A stretch of DNA of 25,310 nt from contig JBMNUL010000016.1 of assembly GCA_050946255.1 (NCBI GenBank), forward strand, positions 1 through 25,310. Direction: 5' to 3'. Made by a program: the position numbers and the translations under genes. The notes under the pieces are model-generated. The model saw only the letters and a list, made by a program, of their open reading frames with translations, was not told the origin of the DNA and did not search any database. Positions 1 through 7,725 of the stretch are shown piece after piece. Numbering within the stretch: the stretch's first letter is position 1; every line of letters starts with the position of its first letter. The stretch comes from JBMNUL01 sp050946255. Lineage in GTDB: Bacteria; Actinomycetota; Coriobacteriia; Coriobacteriales; CADBOM01.

Positions 1-852
1 GTGGGACCGTTCGGAAAGACCGTCGATGATGTGGCCCTGGCCCTGAACGCCCTTTCCGGCCGCGACCCTCTCGACTGCACCTCTCAGCACGTCGACACGG
101 ACTTCACCGCCAATCTCGACCAGGGTGTCGAGGGGCTTTCAATTGGAATCGTACCCGAGTTCATGGAGGCCGAGGGTCTGCAGCCCGAGGTCAAGGAGGC
201 AGTCGAGGACGCCATCTCGAGGCTGCGCGACATGGGAGCGAGCATCGTGGAAATAGAACTCCCAAACGCTCATGCCGCCATGAGCGCGTATTACGTGATC
301 GGGCCATGCGAGGCGTTCTCCAACCTGAGCCGCTTCGATTCCGTGAGATATGGCAACAGGGTCCCGGGCGACGAGCTCGGCGAGCAATACGAGCTCTCCC
401 GCGCCGATGGATTCGGCATGGAGGCGAAGCGCAGGATCATGCTCGGCAGCTACCTGCTCTCATCCGGCGTCTACTACAAGTACTATTACCCGGCGCAGCA
501 GGTCCGCACGCTCATCACCGACGATTACAAGCGCGCGTATGAGAAGGTGTCGGCAATCATCATGCCCGCCTCGCCGCGCACGGCATTCAAGTTCGGCGAG
601 ATTGCCGACCCAACTTCCATGTACCTCTCCGATATGTTCACGATCTCGCTCAACATCGTGGGGAATGGAGGCATGAGCCTCCCGGTTGGACTGGGGAAAG
701 ACAGCGGCCTTCCCGTCAGCGTGCAGATCGTGGGACCGCAGTTCAAGGACGAGAACATCTTGCGCGTCGCAGCTGCTCTCGAGAAGACCTACGACATCGA
801 CAGGCTCGCCCCCATCGGACGAACCTACCTCGATGAGAGGAGGCTGTCATGA
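1..852 (+). CDS. gatA: Glutamyl-tRNA(Gln)/aspartyl-tRNA(Asn) amidotransferase subunit A, C-terminal part
   Basis: This is the glutaminase subunit of the GatCAB amidotransferase, which releases ammonia from glutamine and passes it to GatB to convert misacylated Glu-tRNAGln or Asp-tRNAAsn. The visible 283 residues match the last 60% of the amidase-signature family, whose full length is about 490. They open with GPFGKTVDDVALALNALSG, a conserved stretch after the active site, and carry the late NIVGNGGMSLPVG and PVSVQIVGPQF segments. The GTG at position 1 is an in-frame Val codon, not a start, because the family's N-terminus and its Lys-Ser-Ser catalytic triad must lie upstream of the window. The stop overlaps the gatB start as ATGA, so the two are translationally coupled. 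gatC is not visible. Identity is very secure; activity cannot be judged from this part. Confidence 0.96.
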   Translation: MGPFGKTVDDVALALNALSGRDPLDCTSQHVDTDFTANLDQGVEGLSIGIVPEFMEAEGLQPEVKEAVEDAISRLRDMGASIVEIELPNAHAAMSAYYVIGPCEAFSNLSRFDSVRYGNRVPGDELGEQYELSRADGFGMEAKRRIMLGSYLLSSGVYYKYYYPAQQVRTLITDDYKRAYEKVSAIIMPASPRTAFKFGEIADPTSMYLSDMFTISLNIVGNGGMSLPVGLGKDSGLPVSVQIVGPQFKDENILRVAAALEKTYDIDRLAPIGRTYLDERRLS

Positions 853-2414
853 AGACGCTCAACGAGGTCCTGAACGACTGGGAAGCCGTGATTGGCCTTG
901 AGATCCACACCGAGCTCACGACGTTAAAGACCAAGATGTTCTGCTCGTGCCCAATCGAGTACGGCGACGAGCCCAACACCCACACATGTCCGGTTTGCCT
1001 GGGCATGCCCGGTGCGCTTCCCGTGCCCAACAAGGCTGCTATCCAGTCGATCGTTCTCGCCGGTCTCGCCACCAATTGCGATATTGAGCGCAGGTCGATG
1101 TTCTACCGCAAGAACTACTTCTACCCCGACATGGCCAAGAACTTCCAGACCACCCAGGGTCCAGAGATCGCGTTCTGCATGCGCGGCCACCTCGATCTCG
1201 AGGTCGATGGACCGGGCGTTGAGGAGCGCCACGGGGTGGACTCGCTCGCAGAGGGCGAGGAGACCGAGAACATCACCCGCACGGACTACGGCTACCTCGC
1301 TAGGGTGGGAATCACGAGAATCCACATGGAGGAGGACGCCGGGAAGATGATCCATGTCGGAGGAGTCGACGGAAGGATTACCGGGGCGGCGTACAGCCTC
1401 GTCGACTACAACCGTGCTGGCACCCCGCTCATCGAGCTCGTGACCGAGCCAGACCTCCGCACCCCTGCCGAGGCCAGGCTCTTCATGCAGGAGATCAGGA
1501 GCATCTTCCTGGCCATCGGTATCTCCGACTGCTCCATGGAAGAGGGCTCGATGCGCTGCGATGGAAACGTCAGTCTCCGCCGCCGCGGCGCAAGGGAATT
1601 CGGAACCAAGACCGAGCTCAAGAACATGAACTCGTTCAAGAACCTGCACGATGGACTTGCCTACGAGATCTGCAGGCAGGCCGAGGTCCTCGAATCCGGC
1701 GGGACTATCCAGCAGGAGACCAGGCATTGGGAACCTGCGACAAAGCGCACCGTCACGATGCGCGTCAAGGAGACCGCCGACGACTACAGGCTGTTCCCAG
1801 AGCCAGACCTCGCTCCCTACGATCTCTCCGACGAGTTCATCGAGGGAGTTCGCGCCAAGCTGCCCGAGCTCCCGACCCACAAGGCTCACAGGTTCATGGA
1901 CGATTACTCGTTGTCCCGCGACGAGAGCCTCGAGATTGCGAACGACCCTCAGCTCGCCGATTTCTTCGACGAGTGCATGGCAATCGACTCGAGCATCTCC
2001 AAGCAGGTTGCGAACACCATCATCAACGAGGTGGCCGTCTATGCCAACTCTAATGGGGTCCAGATCTCCGACACCAAGATCGAGCCGAACGGGGTTGTGG
2101 AGCTGTGCAAGCTGATCTCAGACGACACCATCTCCTCGAAGCAGGGCAAAGAGGTGTTCGCCGAGATGGCAGAGAGCGGCAAGTCCCCATCCGACATAGT
2201 GGAGGAGAAGGGCATGAAGCAGGTCTCCGACACCGGCCTGATCCTCCAGATCGTCGACAGGCTGCTCGAGGAGAACCCCGACAAGGTGGAGGCCTACAAG
2301 AACGGCAAGAAGGGGCTGTCCGGTTTCTTTATCGGTCAGGTCATGAGAGAGATGAAGGGCCAGGGAAATCCCAAGGTCGTCAGCAAGATCGTCACTCAAG
2401 AGCTGGAGAAGTGA
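849..2414 (+). CDS. gatB: Glutamyl-tRNA(Gln)/aspartyl-tRNA(Asn) amidotransferase subunit B
   Basis: GatB is the kinase/transamidase subunit. It phosphorylates the misacylated aminoacyl group with ATP and replaces the phosphate with ammonia channelled from GatA. At 521 residues it is slightly longer than the usual 475-500, mainly through a short N-terminal extension before EAVIGLEIHTEL and a segment near residue 120 (VEERHGVDSLAEGEETEN). Zinc-binding cysteines appear as CSC and CPVC (residues about 32-60). The signature VDYNRAGTPLIELVTEPD and the GTKTELKNMNSFKNL block are intact. The last 150 residues form the helical YqeY-like tRNA-binding tail. The ATG is preceded by GAGAGGAGG at 834-842, and the start overlaps the gatA stop. 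With gatA it forms an operon that probably ends at the hairpin at 2429-2461. Confidence 0.97.
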   Translation: MKTLNEVLNDWEAVIGLEIHTELTTLKTKMFCSCPIEYGDEPNTHTCPVCLGMPGALPVPNKAAIQSIVLAGLATNCDIERRSMFYRKNYFYPDMAKNFQTTQGPEIAFCMRGHLDLEVDGPGVEERHGVDSLAEGEETENITRTDYGYLARVGITRIHMEEDAGKMIHVGGVDGRITGAAYSLVDYNRAGTPLIELVTEPDLRTPAEARLFMQEIRSIFLAIGISDCSMEEGSMRCDGNVSLRRRGAREFGTKTELKNMNSFKNLHDGLAYEICRQAEVLESGGTIQQETRHWEPATKRTVTMRVKETADDYRLFPEPDLAPYDLSDEFIEGVRAKLPELPTHKAHRFMDDYSLSRDESLEIANDPQLADFFDECMAIDSSISKQVANTIINEVAVYANSNGVQISDTKIEPNGVVELCKLISDDTISSKQGKEVFAEMAESGKSPSDIVEEKGMKQVSDTGLILQIVDRLLEENPDKVEAYKNGKKGLSGFFIGQVMREMKGQGNPKVVSKIVTQELEK

Positions 2415-2428
2415 GTTTTGTGAGAACT

Positions 2429-2461
2429 CGCCTCGCCTGACGTGGTGCTGGGCGAGAGGCG
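2429..2461 (+). terminator. Weak hairpin after gatB
   Basis: CGCCTCGCC at 2429-2437 can pair with GGCGAGAGGCG at 2451-2461 with a two-base bulge and a 13-base loop, 14 bases after the gatB stop. Only TTT follows, within GGGTTTGAAC, so this is either a weak terminator or an mRNA 3' end structure. Confidence 0.35.
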
Positions 2462-2520
2462 GGTTTGAACAACGCCAGCATTTGGAGGCAAAGTTGTCGA
2501 TAGAACACCGGCTGTCTCAG

Positions 2521-2550
2521 TTGTCGTCAAAGCGCACGTTGAGTTATAGT
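2521..2550 (+). promoter_or_regulatory. Candidate promoter of the DUF47 gene
   Basis: TTGTCG at 2521-2526 and TATAGT at 2545-2550 are separated by 18 bases, a reasonable sigma-70-type pair (4/6 and 5/6 matches). It implies a leader of about 95 bases before the ATG at 2654. TATAGT is also the best -10 upstream of hisS. Confidence 0.4.
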
Positions 2551-2653
2551 TTTCCTCTAAGCTTTCCCTATCTTGAAGTTTGATGGAGTCCGAAGGGTTT
2601 GCTTCAGGCCGGTATTGTTTCGCACTGCGGTTCTCATGCGGTAAGGAGTTGTG

Positions 2654-3277
2654 ATGAGCAAGAAGAAGTTCGACTATTTCGACGCCATGGAGCAGGTCGT
2701 GGGCTTTGCCTGCGAGGAGGCCAAGACGCTCGAGCGTGTGCTGAACGACTTTCATCCAGACTCCATATTCGACGAGATGAACGCCATGCACGTAATAGAG
2801 AACAATGCGGACCTGGTCAACCATCAGATATACAACAGCTTGGCATCCGAGTTTCTCCCCCCGATAGAGCGCGATGACATCCTCCTTCTGGTGGAGTGCC
2901 TCGACGATATCGTGGACAACATCGAGGACGTCATGATCTCGCTGTACATGTACAACGTCAACGAGATCAACCGAAACGCTCTCGAGATAGCATCGCTGAT
3001 CGAGAAATCCACGAATGCCCTGCGAGTCGCTATGGTGGATTTCAGGAACTTCAAGAAGTCCAACACGATCAACACTCTCCTCATCGACGTCAGCGATTAC
3101 GAGGACGATGCAGACAAGAAGTACGTGATGGCCATTCGCAGGCTCTACACTCAGAACGCCGACAGGCCACTCTACATCTCTGTCTGGGAGAAGATCATCA
3201 CCAACATGGAGAGGTGCTGTGACAGCTGCGCCCATGCCGGTGACGTCATGAGTGGGATCATCATGAAGAACTCCTAG
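2654..3277 (+). CDS. DUF47 family, PhoU-like protein
   Basis: This 207-residue all-helical protein resembles the DUF47/PhoU-like family, which usually sits beside a low-affinity phosphate permease (PiT) and is thought to control it. Family-like features are the N-terminal FDYFDAMEQVVGFACEEAK, the repeated acidic helices with HVIENNADLVNHQIYNSLA and FLPPIERDDILLLVECLDDI, and the length of about 205-210. ATG 2654 is chosen over GTG 2651 because AAGGAG at 2643-2648 leaves 5 bases to the ATG but only 2 to the GTG. No permease gene follows: the next gene is a surface protein and the previous one is gatB, so it is an orphan here. It has a candidate promoter at 2521-2550 and a 9-bp hairpin after its stop. 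The family call is good; the role in phosphate control is inferred from the family. Confidence 0.8.
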   Translation: MSKKKFDYFDAMEQVVGFACEEAKTLERVLNDFHPDSIFDEMNAMHVIENNADLVNHQIYNSLASEFLPPIERDDILLLVECLDDIVDNIEDVMISLYMYNVNEINRNALEIASLIEKSTNALRVAMVDFRNFKKSNTINTLLIDVSDYEDDADKKYVMAIRRLYTQNADRPLYISVWEKIITNMERCCDSCAHAGDVMSGIIMKNS

Positions 3278-3314
3278 CGGCACTCGAGGCTCCTGACTAT
3301 GACGCTGGCTTTTC

Positions 3315-3340
3315 GACGCCTCGATAAATTGCGAGGCGTC
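3315..3340 (+). terminator. Hairpin after the DUF47 gene
   Basis: GACGCCTCG at 3315-3323 and CGAGGCGTC at 3332-3340 form a perfect 9-bp stem with an 8-base AT-rich loop, 37 bases after the stop. There is no T-run on either strand, so it may be a pause, processing or Rho-assisted site rather than a classic intrinsic terminator. Confidence 0.5.
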
Positions 3341-3425
3341 TGGCTCCTGATCGAGTTCCAAACTCCTAATGGCGGAAAACAACGCTGAAAAATTTTCGTC
3401 CTTCAGCAGCATATCCCCACAGAAT

Positions 3426-3479
3426 ATGACCTTCCAACCTGCAGATTTATAAACTCCACCAAAGTTGTTCCAACTTGGT
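3426..3479 (+). promoter_or_regulatory. Candidate promoter and operator of the surface protein gene
   Basis: ATGACC at 3426-3431 and TATAAA at 3448-3453 are 16 bases apart and could be -35 and -10 boxes. Directly after, where transcription would begin, lies an inverted repeat. AAGTTG at 3462-3467 and CAACTT at 3471-3476 flank TTC, with outer ACC at 3458-3460 and GGT at 3477-3479 (one extra A on the left). A repressor bound there would block initiation. The leader would be about 105 bases. Confidence 0.35.
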
Positions 3480-3565
3480 TTATCCCTGAGTTGGACGTGG
3501 TTTGGCGCCTGTTTGGAATCTCTCCCTACGATGAGCTCACTGCAATCATCGAAAGGGGAGATGAC

Positions 3566-5992
3566 ATGAAGGAAAAGCTCTTGCAAACAGCGCAGAGGGT
3601 GCTCGCCGTGTTGGTGACGGCGCTGGTGCTTCTGGTTATGTGCGCGCAGTTCTCTGGTTACGCCTATGGAGTGACGATTCCAGGGGGTAACGGTGTGGGG
3701 GAGTCTCAGATGGATTCTTCCAAATACACCGAGGCCGTGCAGCTGCCGGTAACGCTCTACGACTACGGGCAGCAGGTGGGGGATACCTGGGTCACAAAAG
3801 ACCCGACGGTGCTGAACGAGGGCATTGCCGGGGCCGACAGCACCACAACTGAGCAGAAGGATTTCCCATCGACCATGAGGTTCTGGGACGACCGCTACGA
3901 GGAGTGGGAGCCTCCCTCGGACCCATCGTCGATGCTCACCAGTGACGGGCATCTGATCAAGGCCGGTGCCTGGCGTTGGGGGATGTTCAACAGGACGTTT
4001 TCAGATTGGTCGAGCATCATAGCGGTACCATCCAGGGACCTGTTCGGAACATCATCTTCCTCATGCTCCTACAACGGCAAGGTGTTCAAGAAGGTCTTTC
4101 CAGATGTGGCGATGGACTTCTCCTACGATCCGAAGACGAACACCTACCATTACTCTTCCAACGAGTCCATCGGGACCTTCGACGGCTCTGGGCATGTCCA
4201 GAAGACCGAGAGGCTCGGGAACAACAGTGGGAAGGTATTGGGTTTCTGGCCCTTCGGGGACTACAATTCCCATTTCGGCATGACCATGGCTTTTGATTTC
4301 AAGCTCCCGAGCAAGGAATATCTCGAGAACCACGAATATTATTTCGCCTTTTCCGGCGACGATGACCTGGTCGTGTATGTGGACGACGATTTGGTCCTCG
4401 ACCTCGGCGGGGCTCACACTCCCATTGCCGGCTACATCGATTTTGCTAATCAGATAGTCGTCTATGGGAAGGGGTCTCGTCAATGGCATACGGATTCGTT
4501 CCTTAAGTACGTCGAAAAATCCGGAATTCCATTTCACAGGAGCGGATTCGAGGAAGCCGGAGTCGACTGGAACATGGACACTCTGGGATACGTCAAGTTC
4601 TCGGATCTCGGCATAGATCTCGCGAATGGCAAGGAACACAATTTCAAGCTGGCCTACCTGGAACGCGGGGGCACCAACTCCAACCTGATGATAGAGATGA
4701 ACCTGGACGTCGTCGTCGACGTGAACTACAAGGTGGTTGGCGATAATCAGCCCGACCCGGAGAAGACGGATGCTGTTCCGGTGGAGACCTCTGAGCTGCA
4801 TTTGGGAGATGCATACAATGCCAAGCCGGGTCTCACGACGACCGACGAGGGGTATTCGTTCTCTGGATGGTATTTGGACGAGGACTGCACGCATCCCTGG
4901 GTAGATGGGACTGAATTGTCGGAATCCACCACCACACTTTACGGCAAATGGGAATACGGCAAGCCGGTGAAGAGTTCAGATCCGGAATCTGGGTCTGAGG
5001 TCCAGCCCCTACAGCAGATCACCTATACAGTCAGCTACGAGAACACGAACGATTCTGCAGAGCAAGTCGAGATCACCGATGTCATTCCCGAGCACACCAC
5101 ATATTTGGCTGGGTCTGCATCCTCCGAGGGAGGGGATGTCGATTTTTCTGAGGTAGGCGATGACGGGACCGGTTCGTTAAAGGCCACTTGGGATGACCTT
5201 GAACCTGGGAAGACTGCCTATCTGACCTTTACGGTCGTCGTAGACGAGGACGCGATTGGCATGACAGTGGAGAACGACTCGGATGTGGACGTCAACAACA
5301 AATGGCATTACAAGACCAACAAGGTAGAGCACAAGGTGGTTCCAGCCAACTTCAAGATTTCGAAATCTTCTGACCCTGAATCCGGGTCGAACGTGACAAG
5401 CGGAGATACGATTTCCTATCAGGTTGCGGTGATGTGCGATTCTTTGGCGAAGGTCGATGAGATTACCGTGGTAGATCCCGTGTCAGATTTTCTGACGCTC
5501 AAGCCCGATACCGTTGAAGTGACGATTTCCAATCGCAATGGGTTGGATGCCGGCACGAGAGAAGGCACTTCGGTCAAGTGCGAAGACGGCTTCATCACAG
5601 TTAGCATTCCCTATCTGATGCCAGGCGAGACGGCGCTTGTAGAATACGATGCCGTTGTGGGGGAGATGAGCGGGGTAGACGAGAGGGACATCGAGAACAC
5701 GGCCTACGTGCATGCTCCGGCAATAGGATCCGGCGACCCGACTTATTACGGAGATGGGATTCCAGTTGGTGCAATTGCATCCAATACCGTCGTGCACCAC
5801 CAGAAGGTTAAAGACCCGGTGTCTCCAGCGAACTTCTCTGACCCTCATGTCACCAGGACCCTGACGAGCACAACAACATCGCTTCCCAAGACCGGAGACG
5901 ATGTGGCTGGAACCGTGGCAGCAATTCTGACTGCACTCGGGTTGGTCGGAGGAGGAGTGGTGCTGATTCTCAGGTCTCTAAGGAAGGCGTAG
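3566..5992 (+). CDS. LPXTG-anchored surface protein with fibro-slime domain and DUF11-like repeats
   Basis: This 808-residue cell-wall protein starts at ATG 3566, because AAAGGGGAG sits 5 bases upstream and a signal peptide follows at once (MKEKLL, then a hydrophobic run to about residue 30 and cleavage near AYG/VTIP). Residues about 130-382 match the fibro-slime pattern: an acidic SGDDDLVVYVDDDLVLDLGG block, HTPIAGYIDF, and closing ERGGTNSNLMIEMNL. Residues about 413-462 look like an InlB-type repeat (GYSFSGWYLDEDC, LYGKW). Two DUF11-like beta domains follow (about 468-580 and 595-720), each opening with SSDPESGS. The C-terminus has LPKTG at 773-777, a hydrophobic helix and RSLRKA, a sortase signal. 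No sortase or pilus partner is nearby. Codon use is visibly more AT-tolerant than in the neighbouring synthetase genes, suggesting an accessory gene. Adhesion to host or plant-type polymer is a guess. Confidence 0.9.
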   Translation: MKEKLLQTAQRVLAVLVTALVLLVMCAQFSGYAYGVTIPGGNGVGESQMDSSKYTEAVQLPVTLYDYGQQVGDTWVTKDPTVLNEGIAGADSTTTEQKDFPSTMRFWDDRYEEWEPPSDPSSMLTSDGHLIKAGAWRWGMFNRTFSDWSSIIAVPSRDLFGTSSSSCSYNGKVFKKVFPDVAMDFSYDPKTNTYHYSSNESIGTFDGSGHVQKTERLGNNSGKVLGFWPFGDYNSHFGMTMAFDFKLPSKEYLENHEYYFAFSGDDDLVVYVDDDLVLDLGGAHTPIAGYIDFANQIVVYGKGSRQWHTDSFLKYVEKSGIPFHRSGFEEAGVDWNMDTLGYVKFSDLGIDLANGKEHNFKLAYLERGGTNSNLMIEMNLDVVVDVNYKVVGDNQPDPEKTDAVPVETSELHLGDAYNAKPGLTTTDEGYSFSGWYLDEDCTHPWVDGTELSESTTTLYGKWEYGKPVKSSDPESGSEVQPLQQITYTVSYENTNDSAEQVEITDVIPEHTTYLAGSASSEGGDVDFSEVGDDGTGSLKATWDDLEPGKTAYLTFTVVVDEDAIGMTVENDSDVDVNNKWHYKTNKVEHKVVPANFKISKSSDPESGSNVTSGDTISYQVAVMCDSLAKVDEITVVDPVSDFLTLKPDTVEVTISNRNGLDAGTREGTSVKCEDGFITVSIPYLMPGETALVEYDAVVGEMSGVDERDIENTAYVHAPAIGSGDPTYYGDGIPVGAIASNTVVHHQKVKDPVSPANFSDPHVTRTLTSTTTSLPKTGDDVAGTVAAILTALGLVGGGVVLILRSLRKA

Positions 5993-6037
5993 GGAAAGGT
6001 GACATCTCTATTGGAATAGAAATCTCCCGAGGTGATC

Positions 6038-6084
6038 CGGTGCCCACCGTTTCCAATGTCTTTGGTTTGGTGGGCACCGTTTCA
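6038..6084 (+). terminator. Intrinsic terminator after the surface protein gene
   Basis: CGGTGCCCACC at 6038-6048 pairs perfectly with GGTGGGCACCG at 6069-6079, and TTTCATT follows. The 20-base loop contains CCAA and TTGG, which can extend the structure inward. It lies 46 bases after the stop. Confidence 0.85.
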
Positions 6085-6172
6085 TTCCCTGCAGGACTTC
6101 AGGGTATTGCCGTGCTCGAGTCTAGGTAGTCCGCACATGCATAGGGGTGGTCACTCGCCAACTTCCATCTGC

Positions 6173-6178
6173 TATAGT
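6173..6178 (+). promoter_or_regulatory. Candidate -10 box of hisS
   Basis: TATAGT lies 44 bases upstream of the chosen hisS start, in an otherwise GC-rich stretch. No convincing -35 is present at 16-18 bases. Transcription from it would begin near 6185, which excludes the upstream in-frame TTG at 6184 as a start codon. Confidence 0.4.
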
Positions 6179-6222
6179 CGCAGTTGTCCAACGTGGAATT
6201 CAGAGAATGGGAGACGAGAGAT

Positions 6223-7533
6223 ATGGGCGTTAAGGCACCCCGCGGTACAGAGGACCTTCTGGGAGAATCCGCGATTGCCTGGGAGAAGATGCAGGCAACG
6301 GCCAAGGATGTATTCTCGCGCTATGGGTACAGCTTGGTGAGCACCCCAATGTTCGAGGAACAGAGCGTGTTCGTCAGGGGAATAGGCGAGGGAACCGATG
6401 TGGTCGACAAGGAGATGTTCCATGTCCTGTCCAACGACGCCTTCGACAAGGTTTCCCATGGAGAGACGCTCAAATCCAACCAGAATCTATCGCTTCGTCC
6501 AGAGGGGACTGCCGGTGTAGTGAGATGCGCAATCGAGCACAATCTCGTCCCGCAGGGAGGACCGGTCTCGAAGTTGATGTATGCAGGGTCGATGTTTCGT
6601 TGCGAGCGTCCGCAGAAAGGCCGTCTCAGGGAGTTCCACCAGATCGGCGCCGAGTGTCTGGGCGCTGAAGACCCATCTGCCGACGCAGAGATGATAATCA
6701 TGTTGCTGAGGTTCTTCGAGGCCATGGGTGTGCGCAGCGACAACATCCGAGTCCTCATCAACTCGATGGGAGACGACAACTGCAGGCCGGCTTACCGCGA
6801 CATGATCAGGGATTACATCCACGAGCATTCAGACGAGCTCTGCGAGGATTGCAACCGCAGGGCCGAGATCAACCCGCTGCGCGCCTTCGATTGCAAGGTC
6901 GAGCACGATGCAGAGGTCATGAGCAAGGCTCCCAAGATCTCCGATCATCTCTGTGGCGACTGCAGGGAGCATTACGAGACGGTTAAGCGCTATCTGGACC
7001 TTGCCGGCGTCTCCTATGTCGAGGACCCCAGGTTGGTCAGGGGCCTCGACTACTACACGCGCACGGTGTTCGAGATCCAGGTCATCGACGGTCTTGGCTC
7101 CCAGAATGCCATCGGCGGAGGCGGCAGATACGACAAGCTGATGGAAGTCATGGGTGGAAGTCCCACTCCAGGTATCGGTTTTGCGCTGGGATACGAGAGA
7201 ACCCTGCTCGCGCTCGAGGCGGCAGGAGTCACGTTCGAGGCCGATTCGCTTTGCGACGTCTATGTTGCGGTCGTGGACAAGAGCTGTGCCGATATCGCCT
7301 TCTCGATCGTCCAACGCCTCAGGGACTCCGGGGTGAAGGCGGAGCAGGACCATCAGGGCAGGTCCCTCAAGTCCCAGTTCAAGCAGGCGGGGAAGTCTGG
7401 CTGCAAGCTCACGGTCGTCGTGGGACCTGATGAGGTTTCCTCTGGAAACGTCACCCTCAGGAAGATGGACCTGCACGAGGAGTCAAAGGTATCGATAGAT
7501 TCAGTGGTGGACGAGGTCAAGTCCATCCTCTGA
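6223..7533 (+). CDS. hisS: Histidine--tRNA ligase
   Basis: HisRS charges tRNAHis with histidine in the cytosol. The 436-residue protein begins MGVKAPRGTEDLL, matching the family N-terminus, so ATG 6223 is chosen over TTG 6184 (13 codons earlier), which sits at the predicted transcription start. GGGAG at 6209-6213 is a usable ribosome site. Class II motif 2 appears as FRCERPQKGRLREFHQIGAE, preceded by LRPEGTAGVVR. The histidine-binding signature RGLDYYTRTVFEIQ and motif 3 GIGFALGYER are present, followed by the C-terminal anticodon domain (about residues 335-436). The mid-region has CEDC and CGDC cysteine pairs around NPLRAFDCK, as in many Gram-positive HisRS. It is followed after 192 bases by aspS, the usual hisS-aspS order, but aspS seems to have its own promoter. 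Confidence 0.97.
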   Translation: MGVKAPRGTEDLLGESAIAWEKMQATAKDVFSRYGYSLVSTPMFEEQSVFVRGIGEGTDVVDKEMFHVLSNDAFDKVSHGETLKSNQNLSLRPEGTAGVVRCAIEHNLVPQGGPVSKLMYAGSMFRCERPQKGRLREFHQIGAECLGAEDPSADAEMIIMLLRFFEAMGVRSDNIRVLINSMGDDNCRPAYRDMIRDYIHEHSDELCEDCNRRAEINPLRAFDCKVEHDAEVMSKAPKISDHLCGDCREHYETVKRYLDLAGVSYVEDPRLVRGLDYYTRTVFEIQVIDGLGSQNAIGGGGRYDKLMEVMGGSPTPGIGFALGYERTLLALEAAGVTFEADSLCDVYVAVVDKSCADIAFSIVQRLRDSGVKAEQDHQGRSLKSQFKQAGKSGCKLTVVVGPDEVSSGNVTLRKMDLHEESKVSIDSVVDEVKSIL

Positions 7534-7635
7534 TTCGAGCGGCCACCCTCTTCGGCACAGGAAGAACTGCCAGCGTATATTTGGAGCCATCGGCTCAAAA
7601 CATGCCTGCGTAGCTCTAAACGCCGTCCAACCATG

Positions 7636-7644
7636 TGAGATAAT
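7636..7644 (+). promoter_or_regulatory. Candidate extended -10 promoter of aspS
   Basis: TGAGATAAT fits the extended -10 pattern TGn followed by a hexamer (GATAAT, 5/6). No good -35 is seen, as expected for extended -10 promoters. The leader would be about 75 bases and include the hairpin at 7663-7686. Confidence 0.4.
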
Positions 7645-7662
7645 GCAAAGCTGTTGCGATAA

Positions 7663-7686
7663 GCCCAAGCACGGTGGTCCTTGGGC
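7663..7686 (+). promoter_or_regulatory. Hairpin in the aspS leader
   Basis: GCCCAAG at 7663-7669 and CTTGGGC at 7680-7686 form a perfect 7-bp stem with a 10-base loop, between the proposed promoter and the AAGGAG ribosome site at 7709-7714. No T-run follows, so it is not a classic attenuator, and no T-box signature is present. Confidence 0.4.
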
Positions 7687-7725
7687 ATCTGCATGCGATA
7701 GAGACCTTAAGGAGATATCCAGCAA

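Noticed and set aside
924..1889. 321-codon open frame antisense to gatB
   Set aside because: It lies wholly within gatB, which has all family motifs, and shows no domain of its own.
2396..3952. 518-codon open frame on the minus strand across the DUF47 gene and both flanking gaps
   Set aside because: It runs opposite to a clear DUF47 gene and the surface protein start, has no recognisable domain and a His/Val/Asp-rich composition typical of antisense frames, and contains the promoter and hairpins of the + strand genes.
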